Shown one piece after another: positions 24,768-36,800 of a stretch of 64,000 bases of DNA. Position 1 is the first letter of the stretch; every line of letters starts with the position of its first letter. This DNA comes from Chanos chanos (Eukaryota > Chordata > Actinopteri > Gonorynchiformes > Chanidae). The notes beneath the pieces are model-generated. The model did no database searches. It was not told the DNA's origin and saw nothing but the letters and a program-made list of their open reading frames with translations. The DNA lies in assembly GCF_902362185.1 (NCBI RefSeq), contig NC_044503.1, positions 7,260,957 through 7,324,956 on the forward strand, given 5' to 3'. A program made the position numbers and the translations under genes.

Positions 24768-24846
24768 CCATGCGTGTCAGAAAGGTTGGCAATTCATCAA
24801 CATTACTCAGATGTCCCTACCAACACAATTTATCGTCATGCATGGG
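24768..24846 (-). ncRNA. snord74: SNORD74 (box C/D snoRNA)
   Basis: GTGTTGGTAGGGACATCTGA and, later, AATGCCAACC-like sequence before the terminal CTGA match human SNORD74. CCCATGC at the 5' end pairs with GCATGGG at the 3' end. Box C is TGACGA rather than TGATGA. Box D is at 24777-24780. Intron 1 of gas5. Confidence 0.88.
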
Positions 24847-25321
24847 GATAGCATTGAGCCTTATGCTAAAGGCTAATATCACGATCATTTTTTGAACACT
24901 GAACTTGTAGCTTAAAGATGCTGCAGATTGAAGATGAAGATCTACTCCTAAAGTTAAACACGCTAACAACTACACCCGTTACAACACTGGTGACAGTGCA
25001 TCTAAATGTGAAATTTAATTTGTTGTAATCACGTTCTCTTCACTGTATGGCTACCAAGAAAAGTGCCGCATGCACACCGCCTCATGCTCTCGTGGCCTGA
25101 TCACACGTGAAAGGCCTGCTATAGCTAAGCAGCGGACAACATACTTAAGAAACTACAATCAAACGTAAATGTGCTCCAAAAAAGGAGCACTATTAGTTCA
25201 CATAAATTTGTTTTGATAATACGACCGATAAAGACCTAATCATTATTCACTGGTGGCTAGTTGCTGAGTATTTTCAGGAAGACTACTCCACACTTACCAT
25301 CTCAGTACCAAGGAAGGGAGA

Positions 25322-25356
25322 GTGAGGCCGGAAAGAAGGTCGCAAGGACTTTTATA
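25322..25356 (-). promoter_or_regulatory. gas5 core promoter: TATA box and 5'TOP start
   Basis: Minus-strand TATAAAA (25350-25356) is followed about 25-30 bases later by pyrimidine-rich CCTCACTCTCCCTTCC. This layout is typical of 5'TOP snoRNA-host and ribosomal-protein genes. The exact initiation C is inferred. Confidence 0.75.
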
Positions 25357-25612
25357 CTATTTTCGCAGTGACTTATGGGAAACAGGAAGGTTTGAGAAAA
25401 AAATTCCCCGCCGAGGGTCACTGAGGAATGTTATAGCAAGGCATTTTGAAAGAATGTCAAAGAATTTTCGTCTTGAACCTTCAGAGCAAATAATTCCATT
25501 TTTAGGCTTATTCATACTTGTTGACTCTTCTCGTCAACATTATTAACATGGCGAGCCTTTAGCATCTAATAATAGTGCAGTTTTGCATGGTACTGTTTTG
25601 CACAAAACAAAC

Positions 25613-25668
<56 letters not shown>

Positions 25669-27424
25669 TAAAAATAAATTAAAAACAAGACAAAAATCTA
25701 AATTTAATGTAAGAAAACTTAAAACTTATCCATAGCCAATCCCTCATTTATTTCTGTGACTGATGCGCTGTTAGCCAAAAAGGCAACTGTGTGAGATGAA
25801 TAAATATTGTAGTTTGTTAGTCTGAAAAAAATAAATGGTGGATATTTAACTCACCAGGATTCTCAAGTGAGAGGTTATATACATTACCAACTTTTGAAAG
25901 ACGGGACATACCAGTATGGTGATTACTGACCTCTAGTGGCATAATTCAAGTACAATTTAAAGTTTATGTAAAACTCTTTAAGTGTAGTGCAAAGGGTGTT
26001 TTAGGTCTCAGTGTCACCTTCCTTTGACATCTCTGAGCTGAGCAATCTTTAAAAGTGGTTTACACTGAATTACATTTACCTGTGATGTCTGAGAACTGAT
26101 TTGACTGAACAGAGAGACGATAGTAGGTTAGTGGCTTGAAGCAGCTCTACACAAGCTACCATAATATCAGATTTCTGATATTAATCACACTTTAATTATG
26201 TGGACAGTATTGATTATAAACTTTAACCATCATTTTGTTGCCGATGCCATTTCTCCATGTATCTGTTATGTTCTAAAATGCCATGTTAATGCATTTAAAA
26301 GTTTGCAGTTGTTCTCTGAAGCCTCTGAATAACGACTGACATAAACCAGAATCTCAAATCTATGCCACACATACAGATTACAACATTACATAACCACAAA
26401 CTCAATTTAACATTCTGTTTGAAGTTTATAATTTTGCAGTTATAAACACTTTTCCCCCCCAACAGAATCTGTTTTGAATCTGTACATTTGCTTCTATGGA
26501 ATCTGATGACAATATGAAGGTCTACAATAATATTATACATCTGTAGAAATCATTTCCTCCCAAAGCTATAGGCCATGCAATATTGTGAATACAGTCACAG
26601 TGCTAACACAAAGCAGAGGATTAGCAACCATTCTGACTATGACAATATTTATAATTTGGCAAGGGCTGTGGTAGTACCTTATTGCTTTTACAGAACAGTT
26701 ACCACATATTAAGGACAATAGTAATTACACATTTTTCATGAAAAAGCTGTTTTTAATACAACCTATTCCAGTTCATACCTGGTGCCTAGCACAGTTTTGT
26801 ACAAAACCTATATTGTCTCAAAACTACTGAATGTTACTTGCAGCTTCAGCTGTCTACAGTTGTCACTCTCTGTGTCGGTTGATAGCTGTGGCTATAGTGG
26901 TTACTACTCAGCATTTCCAAAACAAAACCTAAAGAGGAGCATATGTGTCAGACAGCACCAACAGGTTTATCAACTGCTTGTGTTCGGTATCGAGAATTGT
27001 ATATCGTTATGTATATATGTCCCTTTGAAACTGTGTTGTTTCACAGCATATAATTTGTGATCAAAGTTACTCTTGTACCTTTAAAATTAGTTTGTTGATA
27101 CACTTAAATGTATATACTGCACTTTGTCTTAAACAAATCAAAGAACCTTTTCTTACTTGTCTATACACAATATGGTGATGTACTACTAAAACTGTGCAAT
27201 TTAACATTCAACATGTGATTTTTGAAAGGACAGCTGACATTGTCATTCCTTTACAGGCAGCGTTAAGACTTTGCGTTAGACGTGTGCCTTGTAATGGCGT
27301 GTGACAGTGCGGTCCATGTTCAGTACGATCCCTGCTGATAATCTGTTTACCGTACGTCACCCTCTGGAAGTTTATGTCTCTATGCAAACTGGCATTAGGC
27401 TAATAAACCTTAGCTAATTTGGGT

Positions 27425-27520
27425 TAGCGGAGTCGGCGGTACCATAAATTGAAGAGTCGGAGTCGGAGTCGGAGTCAGAGTTGAAGGTTTTGTGTAGTGA
27501 CTCCACAGCCCTGCTCTTAC
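27425..27520. repeat. GAGTCG-repeat-bearing dispersed element
   Basis: Short array of GAGTCG hexamers followed by GACTCCACAGCCCTG. I recall this combination from dispersed repeats in fish genomes; its class is not known to me. Confidence 0.5.
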
Positions 27521-27540
27521 AGAACAGGGTTACTTTTGAC

Positions 27541-27707
27541 CAGTGGGCGATTTGTAGGGGGATGCCATCCCCCTTGTTGGCAAAATGACCAAAATGCAAC
27601 CCCCCCCCCCTTGTTAACTTGTTAACTTGTTAACTATATACTCTATGGAGTAGTGTCAGTGACCATTGGGCCATCCCCCCTGTTAAAATATAACAAATCA
27701 CCTACTT
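27541..27707. mobile_element. hAT-type MITE (167 bp)
   Basis: The ends CAGTGGGCGATTTGT and the inverse of ACAAATCACCTACTT form imperfect terminal inverted repeats (12 of 15 match). The element is flanked by a perfect 8-base direct repeat CTTTTGAC (27533-27540 and 27708-27715), the target-site duplication length of hAT transposons. There is no coding capacity. A 10-base C run lies inside. Confidence 0.85.
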
Positions 27708-29520
27708 CTTTTGACATATCTTTATATTGGCTTCTTTATTAAATATGAAGATGCAGTCTTTGTTTTCACACCCTACACTGCACTCCTTGACAAGGAGTAT
27801 TTTTAAAGCAAATCTTATCATTTTCTTGGAAAAATATCATGTTCACAGAGAAAGGTTTATAGGACAAACCCTTTCCGTCCACAAGATTAAATAAAGCAAC
27901 AAGACGAGTAAAACAGTGAGCTGAGGTGTGTGCTCGAAAGCATTTGAAAATTTTTATCAGAGCACAGTGCTCTGTCCGGTCTGGTTAAAGAAAATAAAAG
28001 AAACTCACATGATTCACGTGATTGTAAGTCTGTGTAACGAGTCAGCGAGAACTCCTAAATCCAGGGCCCACGCCCGCCTAGCACCACACCCCTCCCAAGT
28101 CAACACAGAAACTCTAGGGTTTGCACGCCATCGCAGGCAACTCAGGCTCGACCAATCGAAATTCAAACTGCATGAATTAATTATCAGTGATGGAAAGTCT
28201 AATGTGGACGCCTAGTCGGTTTTCTCCAAATTTTTTGCCATTTCAGAAATTTACGGATTCCTTTGCATTCCAGTTGTGACACCATCTTTACAATATCATA
28301 ACTGCCTGAGATTTAAATAAAACCGCAATAAGAAAACCATTAGACAAAAAAGGATTCAAATTGAAAAAGTTTTTTTGTTTGTTTGTTTTATCATGTTTAA
28401 TTTCAAACAAAAGTAAGATATACAGAATGAGAGCATTTGAAAATAGTAATTACATTTACAGTACTTGAGAAATCATTCTTTCTCATTAAACTTCTTGGAC
28501 CCGACCAGGAATACTAACCATGAAGAATAAATAACACCATATATATATATTCCCACATTTCAATATATAGTGGAGGTTCATTATTTTTCTTTTCTTCAAG
28601 TGTGGAATTTTCCAGTGTTATATGTACAGTGACAAAGAATAACTGCTGTTTCATGCAATGCATGATTATAATTTAATTATTACAATATCCCTTCAGATGA
28701 AGAGTACTTGAGGCGATATATTATGCTATGACCGTTAAGGACGCGCAACAAGATATCTATTACTTGATCAGCAAAAGTTAGCCTTTGAAGCAGGGAGCTA
28801 TTCAAAGATAAGCTGAATTAAAACGAAGAACATATCTTAATGTACCACTAAAAGAAAAAAAAAAATTCTTAAAAAAGGGAAAAAAATAAAAGGATAAATT
28901 AAATAGGAAGAAGCGAGCTTAAAGCTATATAAAACATTCCATTCGCTCTCTAGAAATATTTTGTCACAGCTATCAGGTTTATGCTGGACGCTTTGTAAAG
29001 CTGCACAACAAACAGGTATTTTAATCCTCTCACGGGGATTTGTCAAGGATCTAAGAGACAGATCTCTGATATCTCTAAAATATGATACATTAACACTGCT
29101 ATCACATTAAAAAGGTGACGATGAAAAAACAAAAAAACAAAACAAAACAAAAAAAACAAAACACAAAGGAGCTATTTGTGGTTCAGTGCTTCCTTCTTTA
29201 AAATTACCTTAAGATTGCTGACATGACTGTCTAAGCAGAATTATGCTGTGCCCGTGTGTTATTTCAGTTACATGTCTTCCCCTTTGGCCAGACCCTAAGC
29301 AAAAAACGTAGAGCAGTAAGACTAAAATACATGTCAGATAAAACAGAGGCACTTACACACATTTGGACATGAGGATACCTGCCATGTTAGATGGCTGTAT
29401 GTTACCTTTATCTGTATAACGACAAACGCACCTCACCCGCGAAGAAAGGACAGTCTACATGGACTACATAAATCAGATGCCCTGATGAGAGGTCAACGAT
29501 TTGAGACAAAGGGTTGAGAG

Positions 29521-32500
29521 CTACTGACTGCTTCTCTTAGCGTGAACAAGGTAGCCTTTCGATTTGATGATCCCTCTGCTTTTAACGATGACTGAGTACC
29601 GAAGGACCCACTCCAGCTGCCAATCTGCTGCCTGCAAATCCTGGGTGCTCTCCCTCACCGCTTCCTGGAAACCTGTGTTCGTGATCAGCTCTGTAAACAG
29701 TGAGAAAAGCCTCGGTCACGATTGCTGAAACAAGATTATCATTTGGAGAGACTGCGACCCAGCCTGTGTTTCAACCAAATGAGAACAGACAGAATTACAC
29801 TGTGACAAATAAATAAATAAATAAATACGTAAATGAATAAAACAAACCTTTAGGGTCACTGTGAGTCAGCAGCTGGATGTCAAACTCTTTAGCAAACGCG
29901 GTCAAATCAGGAGGCATCACACAACAGGAGGCCAGATTCACTTGATTACTGCTGGGTTTGACCTGAACATCAAAACAGGCAACAACAAATTTGATTCACA
30001 CCCAGTTTTATTTTATTTACAGAATACAACCCCCCCCCCCCCCCCCCCCCCCCCGACCAATCAAATTGTAATTTTATCTTATCTTATATTTTCATCTTTT
30101 TATTATATCTTGTTATATCTTTATGATATCTTGCTTGTTTTTTTACTGATCTCCTTGCTATTGTGCTATCCCCTATGCTGCTGTAACACTGTAAATTTCC
30201 CTGTTGTGGGACCAATAAAGGATTATCTTATCTCATCTTATTTTGGAATTTTATTTACCACATCCCAAATATTAAGCAAAGCTAGTGCCTGGCTGACAGC
30301 GGTCTGTGTCTCCTAATACATAGCAGGTCCTGTTTTGTACATACTTGGGCCCAGTTGTAAAGTTGTTCAAGAAGCGTCTTATCAAGGTCAGAGGTGCCGA
30401 TGGCGGCAATTTTCTGGCTTTGCACCAATTCCTCTAGTTCCACCCATAGAGGTTGGAGGTGGCTCAAAGTCTGGCTCTCCCCATCAGGGAGTGGAGGAGG
30501 AGCTATGATCACTGAGTCAAGCTGAGACACTCCCAATGAAAGGCAAGCTGGAGGAGCAAAATAATATCAGAGGAGTCATGATGAGTGTGAATGAATTTCC
30601 ACTAAAGCACTCCCTCTTTTACAAAAAATATGTGTTACAAAATGTCCCGATATTTCTGTTATTTTTAAGGCAGGGCATGCCATGACAATAGAGACTACTC
30701 ACCCATCTCTACTGCATTTCTGATGGACGAACAGTCAGACTCGGTGAGAAACAGTTTGACTTTAAAAAAAAACAAAACAAAACCAAAACATGAACGAGAC
30801 ACTCAATTGAAATTCCTATCCTAAGCATTAGTTTGCAAACATTTTTTTTTTAAAATCGTCACAGAACTGGGATATGTGTTACTCAACACGATGTGTAGGC
30901 CTGTACCACATGTCGTACACAACAATCTGTACACATACACTCACTGCTACCTGACTGAAACTGTTGACTAAGTGAAAAATAATCAAACAGAACGTTGTTA
31001 GTTCACCTCATAGCACACATCCATGTAGGATTAGTCATTATTTGATTTCGTAATTCCAGACCACAAGTCTTTAGATTAACTTGTTGAATGTTAAATTCTA
31101 ATACTTAACTCTGTGGTCCTGTTACTACAAAATTTCCTACCTAAGTCATACAAAGTGAAATGCAGTAGCAGCGTAGAAACAAACGGCATAATAAACTGAG
31201 TGAGACAAAGAGGATTATGAAAGCTACAGCCACTAGAACCTGACGCTATCTGATAGTCTCATACTTTAAATAAAAAGAAAAAAAAAACCCCATCAACTAC
31301 GGAAAACTCACCTGACACCTTCAGTTCCTCCCTTTCCTCTGGCGTAATGGCCTCAGAAGCTTGAGGGATAGTGCAGTCAAGAACACTGGGCAGCTCCTGA
31401 AGACAAAACCAAAGTAAAATGGCATGTGAAAATATATAGCTTTTTTTTTTTTTCAAATCTATGTATCAAATCTATGAGCAAAAAAAGTAATTTGTAGCCT
31501 TTGCATTGCTCTGTCAACACTTACAAATAAAAAAAACCACCCCAACCATTATTTCGTTATAGGATTTCTGGAGAAGAATGCTTCAGTAAGCTTTAGCTCT
31601 GTGTCCGTGTTCATTGAGCATACCGAGGCAGATTTGCTGATCGCAGCAAAACGAGGACAGAGCGCGGAGCTTTAACTATGCTGCAGAGCCACATTCTGAA
31701 TCTTTAGGAGCCAACTTCCCATGAACAATCACAATGACAGTTCCCTTTCATCTCAGAGTCAGAAATTCTTTGTCGTCTATCCGCAGAGGGATATTTTGTT
31801 TTCCCACACGGGAGCGTATCCGCTAAGTGGTCCTACAGTTTGGCGAACACATTCAATCAAACGGTTTGTAAAGTTGACGGAGAAAGCATCGCCTTCAAAG
31901 CTCAGAAAGACTTCAAAACTTTTAGTCATGCTGAATTCCTATTCTGAAAAGGCAGATTTACACGCTCCTTCACATCAGAGTCTAAAGTCACTCATCACAT
32001 CAAGCAATAAATCGGTTTTGTTTTCTCCTTGCTCATTTCTCTGTTTGATTTCAAGGCTGAGTCAGAGAATACAATAACGTCTTCCATCTCTCACCTGTGC
32101 CAGTGTTGGTGGTGTTGCGGCAAACCACTCACTGAGTGTCGCTCGAATGCAGTCTTGAAGCTGATGATAAAAAAAGTAAAATTGCAAGAAAATGAAAAGA
32201 TTCTGTCACTGGATATATTCAAACAAAATGTCAATTTGTGTATGGTGAAATATACTTATACGAGGAAAAGTCTGAGTATTCGTTGCAGTTTATATATGGC
32301 TAAACTTGATAAAATTGTTCTCGGTTGGGCAAGGGAATTTAATGAGTGTGCGAATGTCAAGGAATAGTGAGTTAAACAAAACATGCTATGTGGTCTTGTA
32401 TGTTATCCTGTTCTAGTCACTGCTTTGACTTAACAGAACGTAAAAGCCGGAGTGCATTCCGCAGCGGAAGATTTCTGAGCTTTCACGTTTTATGAAATTT

Positions 32501-33284
32501 CATGAAACGTGAAAAACTGTTTAAACAGTACGAACAACCATGGGGCATACTTACTAACCTGTCTACGAGTTTACAAGTGGTAAAAAAACACATCGGAATA
32601 ATCTTAGCCTGAGGTCACAAGAAATGCTTCATGAACGTAATAACTATCTAGCCACTGATGTAACAGGTAACTTTGTGCCACGGTGAGGTTTCTTGCTACT
32701 ATGAAAGTACAGTATGGCTTTTACTCAAATCAACCGTAGCTGGCTGCCAAAATAAAATCAGCAAGCTAGCAATCGTAGCGACCCCACCGCTTACTTAAAA
32801 GCCCTGCGCACTAGCCACCTTTAAGAGGATGTAGCTTTGCTGGCTAACTAACGCTTAGGTTCATGATAACTTGGATCTGTAACTTATTCCACAACATAAC
32901 AAGTGATCCCACTAGTAATTTTAACAGTAAATTCACATTCTTTCATGAGGACGTTGAGTAGTGTGCAATTTAAGTCATAACGTGCTTTGAACTCATTTGG
33001 GTATCTTGTTAGCGAATGACGTAACCGTTGGAGACCACAACAATGCATGTTTATAATGTAGGATCTCTGTTCAATGGGGGTATTTAATGTATGACAACTG
33101 TCCAAGGAATGACTGAATTAAAATTGTGGCTACACGCAAAAATGTTAGCTAAGTGTCTTACCTCTTCACATGGCGAGGAAGGACATTTCTTTTTAAGGCG
33201 ACTGCGGTTGACTAAATTTCCCGTGTGAAGCCTAAGAGTTGTTGCATGATTAAGTAGCAGTTTTGCGTTGGCCTGAGTTTCCAT
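29521..33284 (-). CDS. gclm: gclm, glutamate-cysteine ligase modifier subunit (complete, seven exons)
   Basis: Cytosolic regulatory subunit that binds the catalytic subunit GCLC and lowers feedback inhibition in the first step of glutathione synthesis. Exons: 33162-33284, 32095-32160, 31312-31396, 30703-30759, 30345-30547, 29848-29962, 29521-29690; phases agree and give 272 residues (human 274). The start METQANAKLLLNHATTLRL aligns with the human N-terminus. The aldo-keto-reductase-like fold is seen in LGVSQLDSVIIAPPPLPDG, IAAIGTSDLDKTLLEQLYNW and VNLASCCVMPPDLTAFAKEF. The conserved C-terminus includes LRYSVIVKSRGIIKSKGYL. No catalytic residues are expected in this subunit. An antioxidant-response-like element lies about 235 bases upstream of the start codon. 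Confidence 0.97.
30030..30054. repeat. 25-base C homopolymer in gclm intron 5
   Basis: Uninterrupted C run on the plus strand, reading as poly-G in the gclm pre-mRNA, next to a LINE tail. Confidence 0.95.
30110..30243 (+). mobile_element. LINE 3' tail fragment (L2/CR1-like)
   Basis: TGTAAATTTCCCTGTTGTGG followed by GACCAATAAAGGATTATCTT and a TCTTATCTCATCTTA tail is the typical 3' end of a fish non-LTR retrotransposon. Only the tail is present and no reverse transcriptase is seen. Family assignment is from memory. Confidence 0.65.
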
Positions 33285-33831
33285 GTCTAAAAAGATAGGA
33301 GCAGGCAACAAGCCCAGACCAAATTGACCGAGTCCACTAATAATCTTCTATGCCGCTCTGTACCCGACTTTATACTACACACCACACTTCGGCATGACTT
33401 TGCATTTGTAGTTATGGTGAGGTGGAAGTAGGGTTGGGTGTGAAAACCTGGCGTGGATCATAAGAAATCGGAACGGAGAACTCATTACATTGTTCACTTT
33501 ATGTAGACTTTACTGTGCACAGTCATAATGACACAGTTCAATACAATTAATGTCCTCGTGAGTTTTTACTGTAAATTTATCTTGTTTGGTAGACTGGGGA
33601 GAAACTGCCTGTTCAAAACTGACATTTAATATAAAAATGTTATTTACTGGTATTTACACCTCAAATTCCGACATTCCATCAACTGTTCAGGAACACTAAA
33701 TAAGTATGTAATATCTACACATGCTTAAATGATCTTATATTACTGTATTCTGTACACCATGAAATTGTTTTCAAAAAATCAAAATATTTTCTGGCTCTGA
33801 TATGTTTTTTCAGTGGAGAGAGACTATAAAC
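33285..33831. other. gclm promoter and slc5a9 copy A 3' flank
   Basis: Just 547 bases separate the gclm start codon from the slc5a9 copy A stop codon. The spacer holds the ARE-like element and, closest to 33.83 kb, the probable 3' UTR of slc5a9 copy A, with no other feature recognised. Confidence 0.6.
33517..33531 (-). promoter_or_regulatory. Antioxidant response-like element upstream of gclm
   Basis: Minus-strand TCATTATGACTGTGC fits the ARE core TMANNRTGAYNNNGC. It lies 233 bases upstream of the gclm start codon. GCLM is an established NRF2 target through such elements in mammals; function here is inferred. Confidence 0.65.
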
Positions 33832-36800
33832 TCAAGCAAAATAGCCCCAAAGAAACACATTGACAGCTAAAAGAATAATGGCATTGGCATTGCAAATGTT
33901 TCTCCAGAGCGGTTTCTCATCGATGTTGGTCAGTTTCTTCTCTTGCTCGTTCTTCTCCTCTTCGGTCAGCTCCACTGTGGCTTGCTGTGAAAGCCCACAC
34001 AACCACATTCCGATTCGCTTCCAGTAAGGCTGCTCCTTGGCCTCTGGCTCCGACGACTTTGTACTACCAGAGTCAGAGGTGTCGGGCTTGGGTGAGGAAG
34101 CCCACGGGTCCTCCAGCTCCACACGTTCCTCCTGACTGTGTCTTGTCCACCATGTCAGACGCACAAGCTGTGAATGTGATTCAGGTTGGCATAATTTCAT
34201 TGTTGAGTGATACAAATCATACTTAGAATACCACGCAGTTACCACAAACATAGTGATATTATAGTTTAAGGTTCTAAAAATTGCTCGTTTTTATGTAAGT
34301 GGAGGATATTACCAGAAGATGTGTTTGATACATGGTACCCTCAGCATCTAAGAGGGAACACAAAGCTCTCTGAAACAAAATATGTATTCTGCTCTCATTC
34401 TTACATGTTGGGGTGGAATAGGAGGTGTGCAGAGGCTGACAACAGTGATGACCACGGCTGATATGCCGAGCAGAATAAGGGCAAAGTACAGATAGTGGAC
34501 ATCTTTCAGCAAGGCAGGTCGGGGGTCCGGTTCACCACAGGATGGAAAACCATATACAAACTCCATGATCATCCGTACCGCCCCCACCACCAGACCCACC
34601 ATCAGACCCCAGAAAGCTCCCTGTGGTTACATGAGGTATCGAGAGACAAAAATGTTCATTCAGTTGTACTGTGTTTACGAATATCTTACCCAATTAAAAA
34701 GAGAGAAATGATCATAGAACAATGAAGTCTGTATTGTCAGTACTAACTCTTCATCAAGAAACCGATGTAAAAGTAATGTAAATCATATGGAAAAAAAAAA
34801 ATGTATGTAATATTTTTACGCAAATGTAAACCCCAGTTATAAGATCAAGAGTTGTTAAATACATCGGGCCCCTGAAATGATGGGCACTGCACCTGCTCAT
34901 TCACACGTGTCCAGAAAATGGCCATGACAAATAATGCGGTTATTGGTGGGGACAGGTAGCTGGTTATGGACTGAATGTAGTCGAACAGCTGCCCACTGCT
35001 GGCTGACTGCATGACAGGGATCCATAAGATACTCACAACCACCAGTACTAAAATGAAGACCCTAGAAATGTTCAACAAAACAGAGGTTAAAGAGTATCGT
35101 AAAAAAAAAATACCTCATTGTGCTGACAATGGCACTTCCAACTCTGAAGTCAAAGCACTAAGGTCTTTATCAGATGGGAGTGCAATGGTTATACAAGAAC
35201 AATAAAATTCCTCATTAAACAATTCACACTGTTTATACTAAGTAAGGCTTTATCAGAGTTGGAACAGAAGCAATGTATTGACCCTCTAAATTGACCCTAA
35301 CTTTGGTTACGAAGGCTATAAGTTTGATTTTCAAGAACTGCCTCAAGAAATCTCTCCTGTTCTCTCAAGGGATGACTAATTACGCATCAAAACACACACA
35401 AACTTAAATTCCTAACAGCATATTTGTTTGAATCAGGTCTGACCTGCTCTTTCTGTTCCAGGGTCAGTGAATGTTTCTGACAAGTCAATTGAGGGTGGCA
35501 GAGTAGGTGTTTCTGAGCCATTATGTAATTCGTTAGATTCTGTCAAAATTCTTTGAATCTGTTTGCTGCATTAGTCTCTGTCAGACGGCAATTAGAGGAA
35601 GGATGTTTTACATTGCAATAAGTAGTGTAGTAATTCAGAGATTAAATACTGTGCTTTAATGCTACTTCACGGGGTTCAGATTCTCAGATAAGGTTATGGT
35701 TATAGCTAAGTGATATTTGTGTTCAGTTTAATGTCCACAGTGAACCATTAACTAGAATTAATCTGTACCATTTGCATGACATCTCTTAGATCGATTAGTT
35801 GATTCAGAGTTGAGTTCTTCATTACCTGCCAACAACCATGAGTTCTCCCTCAGACGCGTGCCGTCGGAAACGCTGCCATATGTCCATAGTGAAGAGTGTA
35901 CTGCTGCTGTTGAAGATGGAGGTGAGGGAAGACATGAGAGCAGCCATCATTACTGCAATCATCAACCCTCGCAAACCTAGATGCACACACACACACACAC
36001 ACGCACACACATACACAAGGGAGAGTGGGAAAGTGGGATTAAGAATGAAAACTGACCACAAACAAATAAAAACTAGGGAAATGCTTTTGTTATTATTCAT
36101 GATGTATTTGTTTAATCGTGTCTTACCCACTGGCATGAGCTCTACTACTAGTTTTGGGTAGGCGATGTTGGAACACCCTACAGTAGATCCACAGATACTG
36201 CTGCATTCCTCAGGAACCACACAAGCCACCTCATCTGAAACATTCAGACACAGACCATGAAGAAGCCTATATCTAAAAAAAGAAAGTTTTGGTTTTTGCT
36301 ATTGTAATCTTTCTGGAATCTTTTTGGGATTTTTTTTTGGAATCCCTGGAAGTTCTTTTTATATTAGAGGGCACAGATGTTCTCATTATGAATGTTAACA
36401 ATGACAGATGGAAAACTCTGGCATGCACCTGGGAAGAGCGCTCTGCTGATCATGCCTGGCATCACCATGACAAACATAGGCACAACTTTTAGGTAACCCC
36501 CCAGCACAGATCCACCTTTGGCATGAGACAAATTCTTGGCTGAGAGAGACCTCTGCACAAGTACCTGCATATTGCAAATGATGGAGAGAAAACAGAGAAA
36601 GAGGATGGACCAGTTGTTACAGTTTTGCTTTCGTTGAATTACTCTCTTCACTGAATGCATTGTGTTGTGTGCAGGCATAGCTGTAAAAACCAACCAGTCA
36701 ATGAAACTAAACAGCACAATACTGTTAACAATATAACACCACCATTACCAATACTATAACTATTATTATTGTTATTATTATTATTATTATTATTGATGAT

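Larger units (their letters stand above)
22225..25327 (-). ncRNA. gas5: gas5-type snoRNA host gene (non-coding spliced transcript)
   Basis: A host gene recognised by the snoRNAs in its introns: SNORD74, 75, 76, 79, 80, a second 80-like, 78 and 47, all on the minus strand. The first exon (about 25299-25327) is pyrimidine-rich in the 5'TOP style and ends with ATG followed by GTAAGTG. TATAAAA lies at 25350-25356, 25-30 bases upstream of the likely start. Further spacer exons seen include 24636-24669, 24361-24398 and a last-exon acceptor at 22632. A minus-strand AATAAA is at 22241-22246, so the 3' end is near 22225. No conserved ORF exists. In vertebrates GAS5 is a 5'TOP growth-arrest transcript whose introns yield snoRNAs for rRNA 2'-O-methylation. 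SNORD44 and SNORD81 were searched for by eye and not found. Confidence 0.93.
25328..29520. other. Intergenic between gclm 3' end and gas5 promoter
   Basis: Contains a (TA)n(TG)n microsatellite at 25611-25664, a GAGTCG-repeat element, a hAT MITE and AT-rich sequence. The left-hand part next to 29521 should include the gclm 3' UTR. No ORF in the region shows protein-family motifs. Confidence 0.55.

Noticed and set aside
31721-32367. Plus-strand ORFs of 118 and 112 codons
   Set aside because: They overlap gclm intron 2 and exon 2 in antisense, with no recognisable motif.
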